Below the pieces are notes generated by a model. The model did not search any database. It saw nothing but the letters and a program-made list of their open reading frames with translations, and was not told the origin of the DNA. 64,000 nt of DNA from Marisa cornuarietis. Its lineage: Eukaryota > Mollusca > Gastropoda > Architaenioglossa > Ampullariidae. The stretch spans positions 1,302,001 through 1,366,000 of the forward strand of contig SMMW01000567.1 in the NCBI GenBank assembly GCA_004794655.1, read 5' to 3'. Below are positions 37,001 through 50,600 of the stretch, piece after piece (the first letter of the stretch is position 1; the number at the start of each line of letters is the position of its first letter). The translations under genes and the position numbers were made by a program.

Positions 37001-40000
37001 TTTTGTTTAATTGAATGGGAGTGTCAAAGATAATTGTCGATGTTTAAGTTTAATATTGATATGTCTTCTGCATCAGCTGCTGTCTGTGTGGTTGTCATTC
37101 ACTCATACCACTATTGCAGTATTGATCCTATGATAGCCATTACCACTGGACCTAATGTACTACTGTTGCAGCTGGTAGCCATTTGGCCTTACTACTGTTT
37201 GTGATCCTAGTTGTGCCCTTAGACCTGAGAGTTAAACAACTATATGTATTAATAGTATTATCAAAATTAGTACATTCACATGACTGCTATTACTGCAATG
37301 CTCAATTTTAACATCCTGAAAACTCAAATTGTAGTTTTTATGTGAGATAAAACATTGCAGTAGCTTGTATAATACTTAAAACTGAAAAACATCCTCAGTT
37401 CCTTCCCTACTATATTGAATCAGCATTTTGATAAAAATTTATTTATTTATTTAAAGTAGACAAATATAGTTTAAATGTTGGTAGTGTGGTTTCAGATACT
37501 GCCTATAATCTGGTTGGTGTCTTTTTGTCTTGTGAAATACACTGGTCTAAGAGGGGATTAGTTTATCAGTGGCCTGCCTAAATATTATGAACTGAAAAAT
37601 TGTGTTTTCCACATATTCTTGTTTTATACAAAAAACTTTGCATTTTAATGTACATTATCCTGGTAATAGATATATTTCAAACTTTTTTTTTCTTGAAAAC
37701 CACTTCATATTTATAATACAGCACTTCAGAATGTACATAGACTTATCCCAGAGGGCAATTGTGTGGCAGCTCGATACAATTTAACACACACAAAAAAACA
37801 CACAGAACACACACACATACACACAACCCACCCACACCATACAACACACATTATGCATCCAGACCAGCATAGTGACCCTGAATGCTACCATATCCAACCC
37901 TTTGTGAGTCAGCATGTGTGAGTCTTTCATACAATATTGTAGGGCTGCTTGATTGTGCCATGTGGTGAACACACAGGGGCTCCAGTCTAAAGGGGGTTAA
38001 AGCCCAGTGACAGGCAGCATATGTTATCATGATATAGATAAAAGCTTACATAATTGTTTAAAACAGATGTAGACAGATTTTTCTTTCCTTGAACAATTGT
38101 CACACATTCACTGATAGGCAACAGCTTTCCCTGTTGTAGGCTTTAGTGTCTGTTCAGAGCCAATCTCTGGTGACACCTTATAAATATAAGTCTAAGTAAT
38201 AATAATAAAGTTTATTTATATAAAGCCATATCCCAGCCTTAAGAGCAAGCTCAGATTGCTTTAAAAATATTTATAATTTTATCAATAATAATCAGGATAG
38301 GAAGAAATTAAAGAAACCAGCTAAGGTTTGCTGGAGTGGATCAATAAGTTTCTCTAACAGTGCTGTCTACATTTGTATTGATTGCTTCGGACTGACAGGC
38401 AAAAGCACTTACAGTAATAATCATTTATGCACTTGTAAATTGTGTGCAACTGTTGATGTACATCTGTGGATATTATTTATAATATATATTTTTATGACTG
38501 AACAGGCATAAATAATTATGTTTACTTGTGAATGTGGACTTACAAGAGTGAACATTTTAAATGTGTACTGAAATCCTAATCATATGTTTGAATTTGTCCG
38601 CTTGTTTGCATGTATACTTACCATTTGAAACTAGACAGTTAAGACTGATATAGTGGAAGCTGATATTTTTGGATTGGGAAAAATACCTAATTTTTTTATG
38701 GAGGAGAGAGAAGATGCTGCAAGTTCTTACAAAATGTTTTTGAGAGTGGTGTAAGTAGCGGACAACATTATTGTGGTCACTATCCAGAAGACTGACAGTT
38801 TAAGCCAACATCTTGACCTTTTTTTAACCGAGGAAAAAGCCTGTATCCCTTAGTTCATTTTCTCTATTTTTTGTTTTCCCTTTTAGTCAAAGTTTGGTGA
38901 CCAACAACCACAGTTTTACATTCCAGATTAACAAGGAAGAGAAACTAAACCCCATCAAACAAGATGTCAAGAGCGGCCGGTTGCGCTATGTCAAAAACAT
39001 TTTCCCTCACCATGGATACATCTGGAACTATGGTGCATTACCACAGGTAAATGGGTTATATATAATTTTAAAATTTGAAATTCTGCCTTCTGTTTTCTTG
39101 TTGATGATAAACCTCTGTCATGTGTAAGAAATTTTAAGCCTTACTTATGCATTTTTGGTAGAAATGCACTAATTTGAAATAACTAATTTTGCATTTCAGA
39201 CATGGGAGAATCCAAAAGAAAAATTTCCTGAGACTGGAACAGCTGGAGACAATGACCCCTTGGATGTTTGTGAAATTGGTCACAAGGTGCTTATATATAC
39301 GCTAGTTCCTGACTACTACTATTTTAGTGCTGTTAAGTATCGGTGTGTGTTTCTTTTTACCACTGAGGAGGCTCTGGAGCATGATGGTTTGAGCATTTGA
39401 GGTGGTACAGTTGCTCAGTCCTGATGCTGGAAAACTCCCCATACCTTAGATATAGTGAGTCACCTACACTCTTTAAGCCTACAACAACTAGGCTATGATA
39501 CTCTAGTTTCATTTTTTTCAGTTTATTTAGTGCACTTTTCTTGTACCGATAAAATTTATATTAAGCCACAGTTTTAAACACTCTGTTCATGTTGCACCGA
39601 ACAGTAGCTATCTTTGTTATACTCAATGAGCAGTGGGCCTACAACAGTCCAGGTTTTCTTGTTCGCTACAAGCTGTAACTTGTTATGACCCTGATCTGCA
39701 GAAAAACTTGAACCGAAAGGATGATGTCTGTGCAGATACAAGAGCGGGGATCAGTCATTCAAGTGAAGGTGTTGGGAACTCTGCTGCTTATTGATGAGGG
39801 TATGTGCGAGTTATTGTAGACATGTGCAGGATTTAATAAGGTTTTTGTATTTTGTTGTTTTTGCTATGTTTGAACAATATTCAATTTTGAATTTATTTAG
39901 CAATCGCACAGAGTATTATGGGTGAAATATAAACGAAAATTTTACTATAATGTGATGTTATACTTTCCCCAACTATCTTAAAATAATAACAGAATAAGAA

Positions 40001-43000
40001 TCATTTCAAGTTTTCATTTTTTTAAAAACATTTTAAGCATTAAAAGTACATTTTGTGTTGTTTTCCAATGGCCATTTGCAGGTGAAACTGACTGGAAAAT
40101 AATTGCCATTGATGTCAATGATCCAATGGCCAGCAAATTGAATGGTGAGAATCTGCAGTTGTATATGTGTGTGTGTGTGTGTTTGAGGCTCAAAAACCTA
40201 GTCTACATAACTTCATTCAAGACAAATATAACTTCAACCAATTTAGTAAAGGCTTAAAAGAAAACTACAAAGCACATTCTGTGGGCATAAAGTCTATTTG
40301 CTGGGTGTATTTTTAAAGATAAATTTGCTTAAATGTACCTGTGAGGAGATCAATTGAACGCAGAAAAATTCAGGAAAAGGGGAATACATGCCTAGACGTT
40401 TCGTCATAGGCAAAAACTTTTTTACCCTAACAGTTAAGCAGTAATTCAGTTTTGTGTAAGAAGACATATGTTAAAAGATAGTTTTGTTTTTTCATTTATT
40501 TTTCTTTAGTAATATTTTATTAAACGTAGTATTACCGGGAATCTGCAAAACTGGAAATTTGTACTTATCTAAAATCGAGCCGTTATCAGTGCAAGGGAGA
40601 TAATTTAAGGTTTTAAAATCATCTAATGGTTGTCCGGTGTTGCGTCCCTTGAGCTGGTTTATCCTGTTGGCGTGTGTAAACTAGCAACCATGACGTAGTG
40701 ACCTATCTTTTGCACTTAAGATTGCTTCTTGCCAATGAGGTGGCTGCCCACCAGAAGTGTGCATTAATCTCTAAGGAAAGTGGAACTAATCTCTAAGGAA
40801 AGTGGAACTGAAAAAGTAGTTTAGCTAAAAGCTGTAAGAGCCTGCGAAGAAGTATTTCTTGCCCATAAATGTTTGGGGAACATGACAAACCTGTTATGGT
40901 TCAAGCTTAATGGTATGAGGTCTGCAGAAAAGTATTCCTTAAAATTTCTTCTAGAGGCTGTTGGGATCAGTAGCACTGTGTCTGTAAACCATTTATCTGA
41001 TTTCCAGTCAGCTTCTATATCTGGCTTATTATTGCTTGGGGGGGGGGGGGGTTGGTATGGATTTTATATATATATATATATATAAATCTTGATGTGTTTT
41101 TTCTTTTTTGGTTTTGCAAACAAATCTAAGATGATCTGGTTTGGGCTTTCTCTTTTCAGACATTAACGATGTTCATCAATACATGCCTGGATTTCTGAGG
41201 GTAAAGCACCATACAGCTCTGTTTGTTTGTTTGGGGTTTTGTTTCTGTAAGCCATGATACCTTCTTGCACGTAGGGCTATTTTTTTTATTATTAATTAAG
41301 CCATATTTTTGATGCAGTTGTCACATCATTTTTGAGATTGAAATTTTTTCAGTGGAATTGTTTCAAAGTTAGGTTTCTGTTCATATGTGAATGTTCAAGT
41401 TTGTACATTTTGTATCGGCTTGTTATAAATATAGGTGCCTATGTAGCTTGTGATTCTATGGTAGAGACTGCTTTCAGTGACGTTTGTGATTAAATTTGAT
41501 GCATTCCCATATAGTGGAAGCTTTAAACAAGGCTAATAAGCAGAACTCGTGCAACTAAAAGCAGTGGTTGCAGAGCATGATGAAAATGTAGGAATTGACA
41601 GGCTGCTTTTAATAGCAGAGTTCAAAATTGTGCTTTGACAGCTTTTGTTCTCTGTAGGCACAGTTTGTTTGTGCGTACCTGAGTTTGAGCATACTTTTCT
41701 GAGTACTTGTATGTGAGCACATTAAAAAAGTTACATTTGAACTAGGTAAAGAGACCTGGTTGATGCAAGAAAAATATGCATTTTTAACGTTTGTATTATC
41801 TTTCTGAATAATTTCATTTAAATTTAACCCCGTCCTCTATAATTGATATTGATAGTGACACCAGGCTCTTGCTATCCTTCTCATATTTGAATGTTACAGG
41901 AATAGTGAGACCCTAGAAGACTGATACAGCACAGATATCAGTAATAGTCAAACTTCATGAGATTTTTCAATAAATGTTTGATAAACATCTGATGCTCATC
42001 TTGTAGGCTACATATGAATGGTTCCGTTACTACAAGAAACCTGATGGTAAGCCGGAAAACACCGTCCACTGGAATGGTGAATGCAAGGGAAGGGTAAGTA
42101 CTTCAGTTTGTTTTTGTCTTATTTAAAAAAACACAATATAGATTCGCATTTTTTTCTAGTGACATTTTTAATTTAAATATGTAGAATTCTAATGAATTAC
42201 GCTATCCCTGAGATGTGTGACTGTAAAATACTTTACAGAAATACCAAATAAAAATCTTCCGCTTATTCTTAATTAAAAATGTATTTATGCCTGTTCAAAA
42301 AAAAATCTTAAAGGAGATTGGTGTGGCTAGCTAAAATATTGGTATTTTAAGGACAAATTTTAAACAGAATTTGCAGTGTAAGATGAGGAACATGAGGAAA
42401 GCCTCGTGTTTTTTCTGATTTGACAGATTAGTTGGCTAAAGGAACAAATTTCCCCAAAAGCAACTTTTTCTGCAAGTAAAATTTTGTTTGTTTATGGTGT
42501 TTGACATTATTTGTTTTCTTCTCGAGTTTCAGATTTTTTAATGTGTCTTGAGATCTAACAGATAAATGATGGATGTAAAATGTGGTAAAAAAATCTAATA
42601 ATTTAACACTTGCGATTCGTAGGACTTTGCATTGGAGATTGTGGAAGATGCCAACAAACAGTGGCATCGGCTGGTGTCCAATTCTCGTGAAGCTAGTGGA
42701 GGATCAATCTCGTGGTAAGTTTCCACTTAAGGCTGAGCTAAAGAAAGCAATTTTCAGACTAGAGGAAAGGGGTGAAGAATGTGGGGTACATGTAGTGGTG
42801 TCTATACCAGTAGTCAGTCTTTAAGTCATCCTAAAATGGCAGACCCATCTGGCCAAGCATGGACACAGGATATCATATTCCTAAAATGTGACAGTAACGT
42901 ATCAGATGTCTACAGTGGGTGTTGGACTCAGGTCTACCAGGTTGTGCTCTTGCTGCTCCATTCACACCTTCTCTTGCATTCCATTTGCCCAGAGAAGATT

Positions 43001-44775
43001 GACCTTTAAAGCGCTGTCCTGTGGGTAGCAGTGAGTAATAGAAACTGTGTCAAGCTCATTATTATTAATAATACATAGGAACACAACCCAAACAATCATA
43101 AGCGTATAGCAATTTATAAAAAAGTATTTATGTTGGAGGGGTGAGAGGTGGTCATTGAAATAGACTTTGAAATAGTCTGCAGAATCTGAAAGTCAGACAG
43201 AAAAGGCAGAATGTTTCAGACTACAAATAATAAATGAATAACAATAAATGAAGATGCAAGATGATGGAAACTGCTCTTTTTCCTCCTTTTTTTATTTATT
43301 TATATTTTTTTATGGAGAATCATGACATTTTAAGTTAGAGAGTGTAGAAATCCTGTGATGATAGGTTTATGCACAGCAAAGGTTATTGCCAGCTCCTTAT
43401 TTACAGCTCATTTTCTTCTCCAGGCAAAGTACAGCATAACCCTTTACGGTTCAGGGTTTCTTGATCCACTACTAAATAAATATGTATGTTTCAGGGAACA
43501 GTTCATGTGTAAATGCAGAAGATACAAAATAATTCCAAATTCAGAGCAATTTAACCATTTCTTTCACAAAATACAATCCTTCATTCATGGGAAACTTCCA
43601 TTTTGAAAAGAATTCGAAACTTTATATCCTGCAGTGTCACAAAAGTAGACTTGCCTTCATTGGTCTCAAAAGTTAGGCTGAGGTTGATCCACATGTATTT
43701 TAAGCCAAAAACTGCTGTTTCCAAAGTTTCAAAATGATGCTTAGTCACCATATTTTTCAGTTTTTATCTCCCATTTCTCTGGAAAGTAACTATGTTGGGG
43801 ATTATTGACAGGCTTGTTTCTCTTGTCAGCAGCTTTTAATTCAGTGCAGACGTCAGACAATTTCTTACTCCATTAATCAAACAGCAGATTTAAAGGCTTC
43901 GTCTTTTATTTCAGCTGCTCTAACTCAGATATTTACATTATTTCAGCAACAACTTTCATTCATGTAGAGTAAAAGGTATTTCCATGTGCAGTGCACAGTG
44001 TACCAATCCTTAAATTGTGCACAAATTGGAGGTTTATTGTGGCTTATTTCAGTGCTAATACCACTCTCTCGGGATGCTCAGACACCATCAAAGAAGAAGA
44101 AGCTGAAGGCATAGTGAACCAGGTAAGATATACACCTTTTTATTTTCAGCCTTCTTCCAGTCTCATAGTTGCAAAGTAGTACATAAGAGATTTTGTTTTT
44201 TAATCTCCTTGTCTCAGATGTTTACTGTAATTTTTAAGGGGTTTTTGTTGTTACTTAAATCTCTGTGATCTTTGCATTTTGAAATTTATTTCCAGAAGCC
44301 TGCACTAGGTCCAGCAGCACCTGTAGATCAGGAAGGTATGTTTGTGCTTTTTTTCGTAAACCTTATGCTGCTTCGTAAGGGTTTTGCTTTTATGCCCTCT
44401 TGCCCACACTCCCTGCAAAAATCATTTTTCTACTTTTAGATTTATCAAAAAGTGTTTTATAATATAAATATTGGAGAGCATGCAGGATGCCTAAATGCTT
44501 TTGCTTGTCTTTCTGAATTATTTTTTTTTTAAACTGATGATATAGATCAGTTTGAAAGTGAAGTTATTGTGTGTTGAACTAAAAATTGCAGGTGACAGAG
44601 AAAGGGAAATTTGCATTGTGATGTAATGATCTTTCTTTGGAAGTCAGGTAGACTATCATGGGAATAACATGTTTTGTCATATTACTTTTTTTTAACTCAG
44701 ATATTTCCCAACCATTTTTGACTTTAAATTTTTTTTTCAGTGAACCAATGGTATTATGTTATACCATCACAGTGA
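34044..44775 (+). CDS. PPA1: Inorganic pyrophosphatase, family I soluble (mitochondrial and cytosolic forms)
   Basis: Hydrolyses pyrophosphate to phosphate with Mg2+, pulling biosynthetic reactions forward; the fly homologue Nurf-38 is also a NURF chromatin subunit. Exons: 34044-34215, 35889-36007, 38927-39046, 39200-39286, 39736-39799, 40082-40144, 41160-41200, 42007-42093, 42623-42714, 44053-44122, 44296-44335, 44741-44775 (stop TGA 44773-44775). All phases agree. The protein is 329 residues from ATG 34044, or 292 from ATG 34155; known animal forms are about 290 (cytosolic) and 330 (mitochondrial). The family I signature DNDPLDV is at about 154-160; [13 protein letters not shown] and [18 protein letters not shown] are also diagnostic. 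Residues 1-37 are Arg-rich without acidic clusters, a typical mitochondrial presequence, ending just before the internal ATG. An upstream in-frame ATG at 33969 exists but lies before the likely promoter elements. The last exon is only 35 bp. Symbol is by family, not by proven orthology. Confidence 0.92.
34155..34157 (+). other. Internal ATG: alternative cytosolic start of the pyrophosphatase
   Basis: The context is AAAATGTC, with A at -3. Starting here removes the basic presequence and leaves a 292-residue enzyme starting MSYSIIERG, matching the length and N-terminus of cytosolic animal PPases. Confidence 0.6.
36008..38926 (+). other. Long intron 2 of the pyrophosphatase gene
   Basis: No exon is supported. 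It contains a CA-rich tract near 37783-37845 and a SINE-like tail in reverse orientation near 38196-38300. Confidence 0.55.
38196..38300 (-). repeat. SINE-like tail, reverse orientation
   Basis: AATAATAATAAAGTTTATTTATATAAAGCC followed by an AAGAGCAAGCTCAGATTGCTTT block is the reverse complement of the common invertebrate SINE/LINE 3' tail. A similar fragment occurs at about 14806-14880. Confidence 0.45.
41038..41084. repeat. Poly-G run and (TA)n tract
   Basis: About 14 G residues are followed by roughly ten TA dinucleotides, within the intron before the 41-bp pyrophosphatase exon. Both are prone to sequencing and replication errors. Confidence 0.85.
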
Positions 44776-45995
44776 GGAAGAGCCAATTTGCTACACGCCA
44801 AATTAACACAAGAAAATCCCTAGAAAGCTTTGGACCACTGCCAGGAAGGCACCTGCATGTTGTGAATGCAAAGCTAGCATATTGCTAGGCTAACCATTGA
44901 CTAATTTCTTATTGTTTTGTGAGATGTCAGAGATCAGATAAGCAACTCCTGATACCTAGAAGCTTTCAAGTTTATCTCCCTGATCCTTAGAGATGATGCT
45001 TGACTAGTGAAAAAGGCTATCAGATGTGAATAGAGCTATGGCTGATGGGATTTGATATTTGTCACAGCTCGGTAATAATTGGGCTAGAGACCAAACACTG
45101 GCCTTATCGGCATCAAACAAGTCGAAAAATTAAATAACATAAAAATAAAGTTCTAAGTCGGTGGTTTTTCAGCCTTCAGAAGCTTTATTCTCCAGAAATA
45201 ACAGCAGATTTCTTATTTGTAGTTGTGAAAAATGTGTATCCATATCTTTCCTTCCTAAATGTTTGCTTTTCTCAGGAAAGAAAATATTTTTTCTGCATAT
45301 GAATTTATATGGTCTTGAGAAGCTATACAAATGTTTTGTTTAAATGATATGTATTTTGATGTTTCTTAGCTTCTTTTTGTGCTGCAAACCAGCTTGGTAA
45401 TTACCTGTATAACAAAAGAATGAAAGTTTTACCGTGGGAAGAAGAATCTGAGATCGGTTTACAGCTGTTTAAAAACTTATCATAGCAGAAACTTTAAATC
45501 TTTTCCCCCCTCCATCCCCGCCTCCAGAGTTCTCATTTTCATTTTTATTTCTTGGTAAATACACATCCATTGCAGAGTTGTGATTTTTTTTTTTTGCAAT
45601 TTAGTTAAAGAAATAATAGAAAATGCATTCCCAACCAAAAAAGCTCAGATAGGACTTGGTTTCCCAGCACTGGTGTCATCAGAACCAGTGAGCAGGTGTA
45701 TAGTAATCACATGGCACAGCTTAGATGAGGTAGAGCTTGAATCAAGACTTGTTACAAATGCTCTGTATTGGAATGTCAGCTGACTGTCACAGACCGAGGT
45801 CACAACAAACTGGGAATCAAGAAAATGTTTTTAATCTTTCCTTGTAGGAGTGAGAAAACTGATGTGGTTTGTGTTTTTTTTTTCCTGGTATCAAGCAAAG
45901 TATAGTCCATTTCCCTATACGATCACTTCAGCATGGCTATCCATGATGTGCCAGTATATCAAGTTATACCCAGGAAGGGAATTTGTCATCTGTAT

Positions 45996-46582
45996 CAGAG
46001 GTTTTCAAACTTTTCCAGACGAGTACCATTTTCAAACATTCGAATTGACCGAGTACCACCTCCCAAATCTACTCCCTGTGAATATATTATATACTAGTCT
46101 AGGACTTAGTCTTAGGTTTGCCGGTATTTAGTATATGATTTAGTCAGTAGTTAGTTAATTGTTGATATATCATGATATAAATATCTTTCATTAAAAATGT
46201 ATGTTATTCATCTTGTTATGTGTATAAATATGTAGACTTATCTCTGCCTCTGACAAACTTTTAAATGTTGGTGACCTGACGGTCACAACACCCACAGACC
46301 CTACGCACCTACCTGTGGGTAAACGGATTACAAGAGTCTGCTTCCCAATATTTTTGGTGCCCGCTTAATGGCTTAATATCCTGACGCTAAGACATTCCTG
46401 CCTCTGGTTTGCGACATATGGCCATATGCAAGAATCCACCCTCAGCAATGAAAGCAAACATACAACCTCCGTAAAATATATATATACGCATTTTTTTTAA
46501 ATTGGCGCATGGTGCTCGCGTACCACCCGTCATACCTTCGTGTACCAGTAGTGGTACTCGTACCACAGTTTGAAAACCTCTG
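45996..46582. mobile_element. hAT-type non-autonomous DNA transposon (MITE), 587 bp
   Basis: The left end reads CAGAGGTTTTCAAACT and the right end is its exact inverted copy for 16 bp; similarity continues less perfectly to a shared CGAGTACCA block. This start is typical of hAT/Charlie-type inverted repeats. Flanking 8-mers ATCTGTAT (45988-45995) and ATCTATAG (46583-46590) agree at 6 of 8 bases, as expected for an aged 8-bp target duplication. No transposase frame is present, so it depended on another element. Confidence 0.8.
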
Positions 46583-46916
46583 ATCTATAGTATATAGGAA
46601 GATCTTTTTTTTTTCCTTGGGTTTGAATAAAAATGGAAACAATTCATTAAACAAAAAGATCTGTGTGGGCAAGAGTATCTTTGCACTGAACACTTTATTC
46701 CATGAGTCTTTGGGGGCCATGATCTATGCAGAGCAAACATTAATAGTTCTATTGCAATTTTGCATGTTGTGCTTGAAAATGGTTTTATTTAATTGAGGAA
46801 AGGGGGATGCTATTTGTTGCCTTAATCATATGGCTATAAGAGATTTTAAATTTATATTAAAAAGAAATAAAATTTTGATGCATTTACTATTTAAGGCCAA
46901 AAAGTATAGCTACGGG

Positions 46917-47064
46917 AGGAAGGAATGGTTTGATGCAGAGGGAGGAGCACACACCATGCTGATATCCTTGCGGGCGGACATGCTTTGTTGATTGCCTCCA
47001 TTTGGTCTAGCAAGTACTCTCGCCTCCCTTCCCCCCCCCCCACTCGGTCAAACCATTCTTTCCT
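46917..47064. repeat. Short inverted repeat with 17-bp arms
   Basis: The arm AGGAAGGAATGGTTTGA (46917-46933) is matched in inverse orientation at 47048-47064 with one mismatch, around a loop of about 114 bp with a poly-C run. It could be a small degenerate MITE or chance; no target duplication was identified. Confidence 0.35.
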
Positions 47065-50000
47065 GCTGCAGAGAAACAATCTTTAAAGATCTGGATGTTG
47101 ATCCATAAATGAGCTGTCGCCAACCAAGGGGAAGAGCATCCTTACCACTGGATGACTGGAGCACTGAACAATACACACACACAAACTAAGACCTAAATAA
47201 CTCATGATGCAATTATTCAATAGTTCAACTCAATTGTTTTATTACTGTTATTTGACAGCAAATTATAAATACACGATTTCTGAGAACAAAAGAGGGAATT
47301 ATGATAATGAAACACAGCCAGTGTTTACAAGCCAATGTAGATACCCGCTTATCAAGAGTCAACAGACGAGACAAAATTGTACAGCAACGCATTAGCAAAG
47401 TCTGGTGACTGCACTTTGTGGGACTTGGTGATGGAAATCATGAATATATGCATCCAAGTTTAACTGTCTTAACTGTACCTCAATAACATGGTACTGTGTA
47501 ATAGTTTTATGTGAATGGGGAGGGGGGTTTGAAATGATCCTTTTTAATCATCCCAGCTCTGTAGGAACGATCAGCTAGCTAGTCAGTTACCATAGTGCAT
47601 GTGTACGGGCTTATCTACAACAGGTGTACTTTGGCACTTGTGTTCTTTACAACCAGACATAGCAGCCAGACGGAAAGTAACTTGAAATCATTAGTTAAGA
47701 TCACATCTCTCTGCAGTATCATTTACTGATATATGCTGGTATCCTTTACTGAGTTGTACACGAAAAAAACATTATCCTTTCTGGATATGCAAACATTACC
47801 TGTGATTGTCATTAGTTAATAAAATGATGAATATAACTAAAAGTGAGGGACACAAACTGAATTCACTGAAATTTTTGTTTTGGACTGGTTCCACAATATT
47901 TTACCATATCCCTACTTGATTTTCTTTGACTTGCTAAAAAGGCATTTAAGTCTAAGAAGAATTCTGGAAACAAGTTTGAAAACCCAGAACAAAAGAATCA
48001 ACAAATAACACAAGGGAAATGTTATCAAAAAAGGAAAATTATTAAAGGCACATACACAAATTAAGAAGCAAGTACTGTATGTCTCACAATGAAAGCTAAT
48101 TAAAATAAAGGCACAGCTATTAGGAATTGACACCCCTGTTTGGTTTGCTTAAGGAATACAAGAAGCTTGCCATAAGCAGATGTCATGAACTTACTCCCTA
48201 CAAAACATCTAGCAAGGCTAGCTTCAGTCACCATGACTTGGTATATCTACCATGCAGCAGTAAAGAGTGGATTCTGTTGTGTCAATGATTTTGCATCACA
48301 AGTGTAGGTAAGCTAATTTCCACGATTCATGAACACCATGCTTGTTAAGGTCCTGAATGGCGTGCTAATCCACTCTTTAACCACTTCAGGGCCTGTACTC
48401 ATGGACTTGAGGTAAGGTTACCTCAGATAACATGGTTTTCTAACAAACAAACAAAAAAACCAAATGGAAATCAGGCAGCCATCTTGTGGTCTATCCCAAG
48501 GGGATTCCTGTGGCTGTATGTGGACACCAGGTCATCAGCTGACCAGCCTTTGTTAGCACATACAAGACCCTGCCTTCAGTCCCTAAAATATGCCCCCAAA
48601 GGTAGATTGTTCTCCTCCCCAAATCTGTGGGGTTATTCAGGATAGGAAGGTGCAGCTTCAAATAGTGACTCATCACAGCAAATTTATCTTCTTCATTAAG
48701 AAGCCATATCCTGAGTTAAGAAACAAAAATTAGGTTACGTGCACATTCGATTACTAAGATGCAGGTGTTCAGTACACCTGGTCACCAGCAAATGACTGTC
48801 ATCACCCAATTCACTACTTTTTAAAATAAAAATAATGTCTTATTTTCCCCTTGTCTTAAACCTTTAACTTTCAGCTCACACCTGCTTTGGAATAAAAAGC
48901 TAAAGTATGACAAAAGACCCTGATAAGCACTGTCTCTGTAATGCATGGATAAACTTCCCTGGTAGTGCTCATGTTCCCTATCCATTCCTCTTGGGAATTT
49001 GATGGCTCTTGCATAGTTTTTGAAACCAACAATTCTTTTGTTAACAAAATCTCTTCCACATTTACACCTCTGATGTATTTCAAATGAAGAGTTTATATAA
49101 TGCTGTTTGAAAAGCTCTGCATTAAAAAGTGCTTGCACTTACTACATCTTTGACAATGCTACATAATGCTGTTTGATTGGCAGCAAGACCCACAACAATG
49201 ATTTGAGGTGTTTAACAGACACCCCCTACCCCTTAAAAAAGCACAAATACCAATATACAGCAACTTGTGCATGTCTGCTCTAACTTTCTTTCATTATAAA
49301 AATGACATTTGCTTCTTAAAGATTTGGCCACTGTGAACAGATCAAGTTTTTATGCCAGTGTAGTGCTTAACATAGATAAGACCTACCTGGAAAAATAAAA
49401 ATGAGACAAAAAATGGACCAAGGAAGGAACTCAACTGTATGGGGTAATGTGGAATACCTTGTACCTACACACTGTGACTGCCAAAAATGAAATCTCATTT
49501 TCTCAGCCATGACCTCTGCACTCACTCTTCCTCCTCTCAATGACACTCTTGCTCTCACTCATTCACTTTCTCTCAAACACACACAAAGCTAATGAAATAT
49601 GTGACATGTTTCTGTCTATGCCATTATTAAAAACAAAAAGTTATCTTTTTACATAAATGTTCTTCAACATGTCTTCTATTGGTGTGTAAAACTTGTACAT
49701 AAGAGAACGCAATGTACAAAGACAATATTTGTCAAGAATGCTTTCTGTCAGAACCACATACAGCGCTATATCCAACCATAAAGCTTTTAACAATAAACCA
49801 AACTGACAGCAATACAGAATTAACACCACTATTTACAGACATGCCTCAGGATCCATCGCTGTGTATTTTCCCCAGTGTTCACAAATATGTACTCTGGGTT
49901 CTATAAAGTCCACAGCCACATACCTACTGTCTTCCATTCCACTATCACACTCCATTGATCCATGTTCTTCTCATTCTAAAAACCCCCAAGGATGATGAAA

Positions 50001-50514
50001 ATTTATGGTCACTTATGTTGCAAACTAGCATGGATGCTCATGTTGAGAGCATCCCCCATTTAGATGATCAAAAGACTTGAACACATACAATAATTGCAAT
50101 AAGCATCAACACCCTCTTTGCAGATGTCAGATTCTCCAGTAGTCATGAAAATCCAAAGAACTGCTGCCAACTGAAAGAATTTTCCAGAGAAAGTGTCAGA
50201 AGGCAACTTGCCATCATGTCAGACCTATGATGGGACATTGCCTCCCTTGACTTCATTGCACAGTTTGGAAGAACTTGATTCCTACAAGTGAAAAGAACAT
50301 GTGGGAAATATCCTGTTGCTGAAGGGAACAGAACTAATCTGCTTGCTATTTCTTTTAACCCCTTCCCTCTACCTTCTCATAGTGTTCAATGTCAGCAGTC
50401 TTGCAGACTTGACTTCCCTTTTTTTAATTTTTTTCTTTTTTGCGTGACTTATCCAAAAAAAAAGCAACAAAACCCCTATTCCCCAAAAAAATCCCTGCAC
50501 CCTACATGTAGTAC

Positions 50515-50600
50515 AACAGAGCAATCTCAAGGTCATGGGTACAAATGCTGACACAGGAAGGGCTTTTGGCTCAAGGCATACATCTCATATACAGCTTTTT
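50515..50600 (+). repeat. Possible SINE fragment with decayed B box
   Basis: GGTCATGGGTACAAATGCTGACA resembles a tRNA B box context as found in tRNA-derived SINEs, with several changes. The A box is unclear. Weak evidence. Confidence 0.25.
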
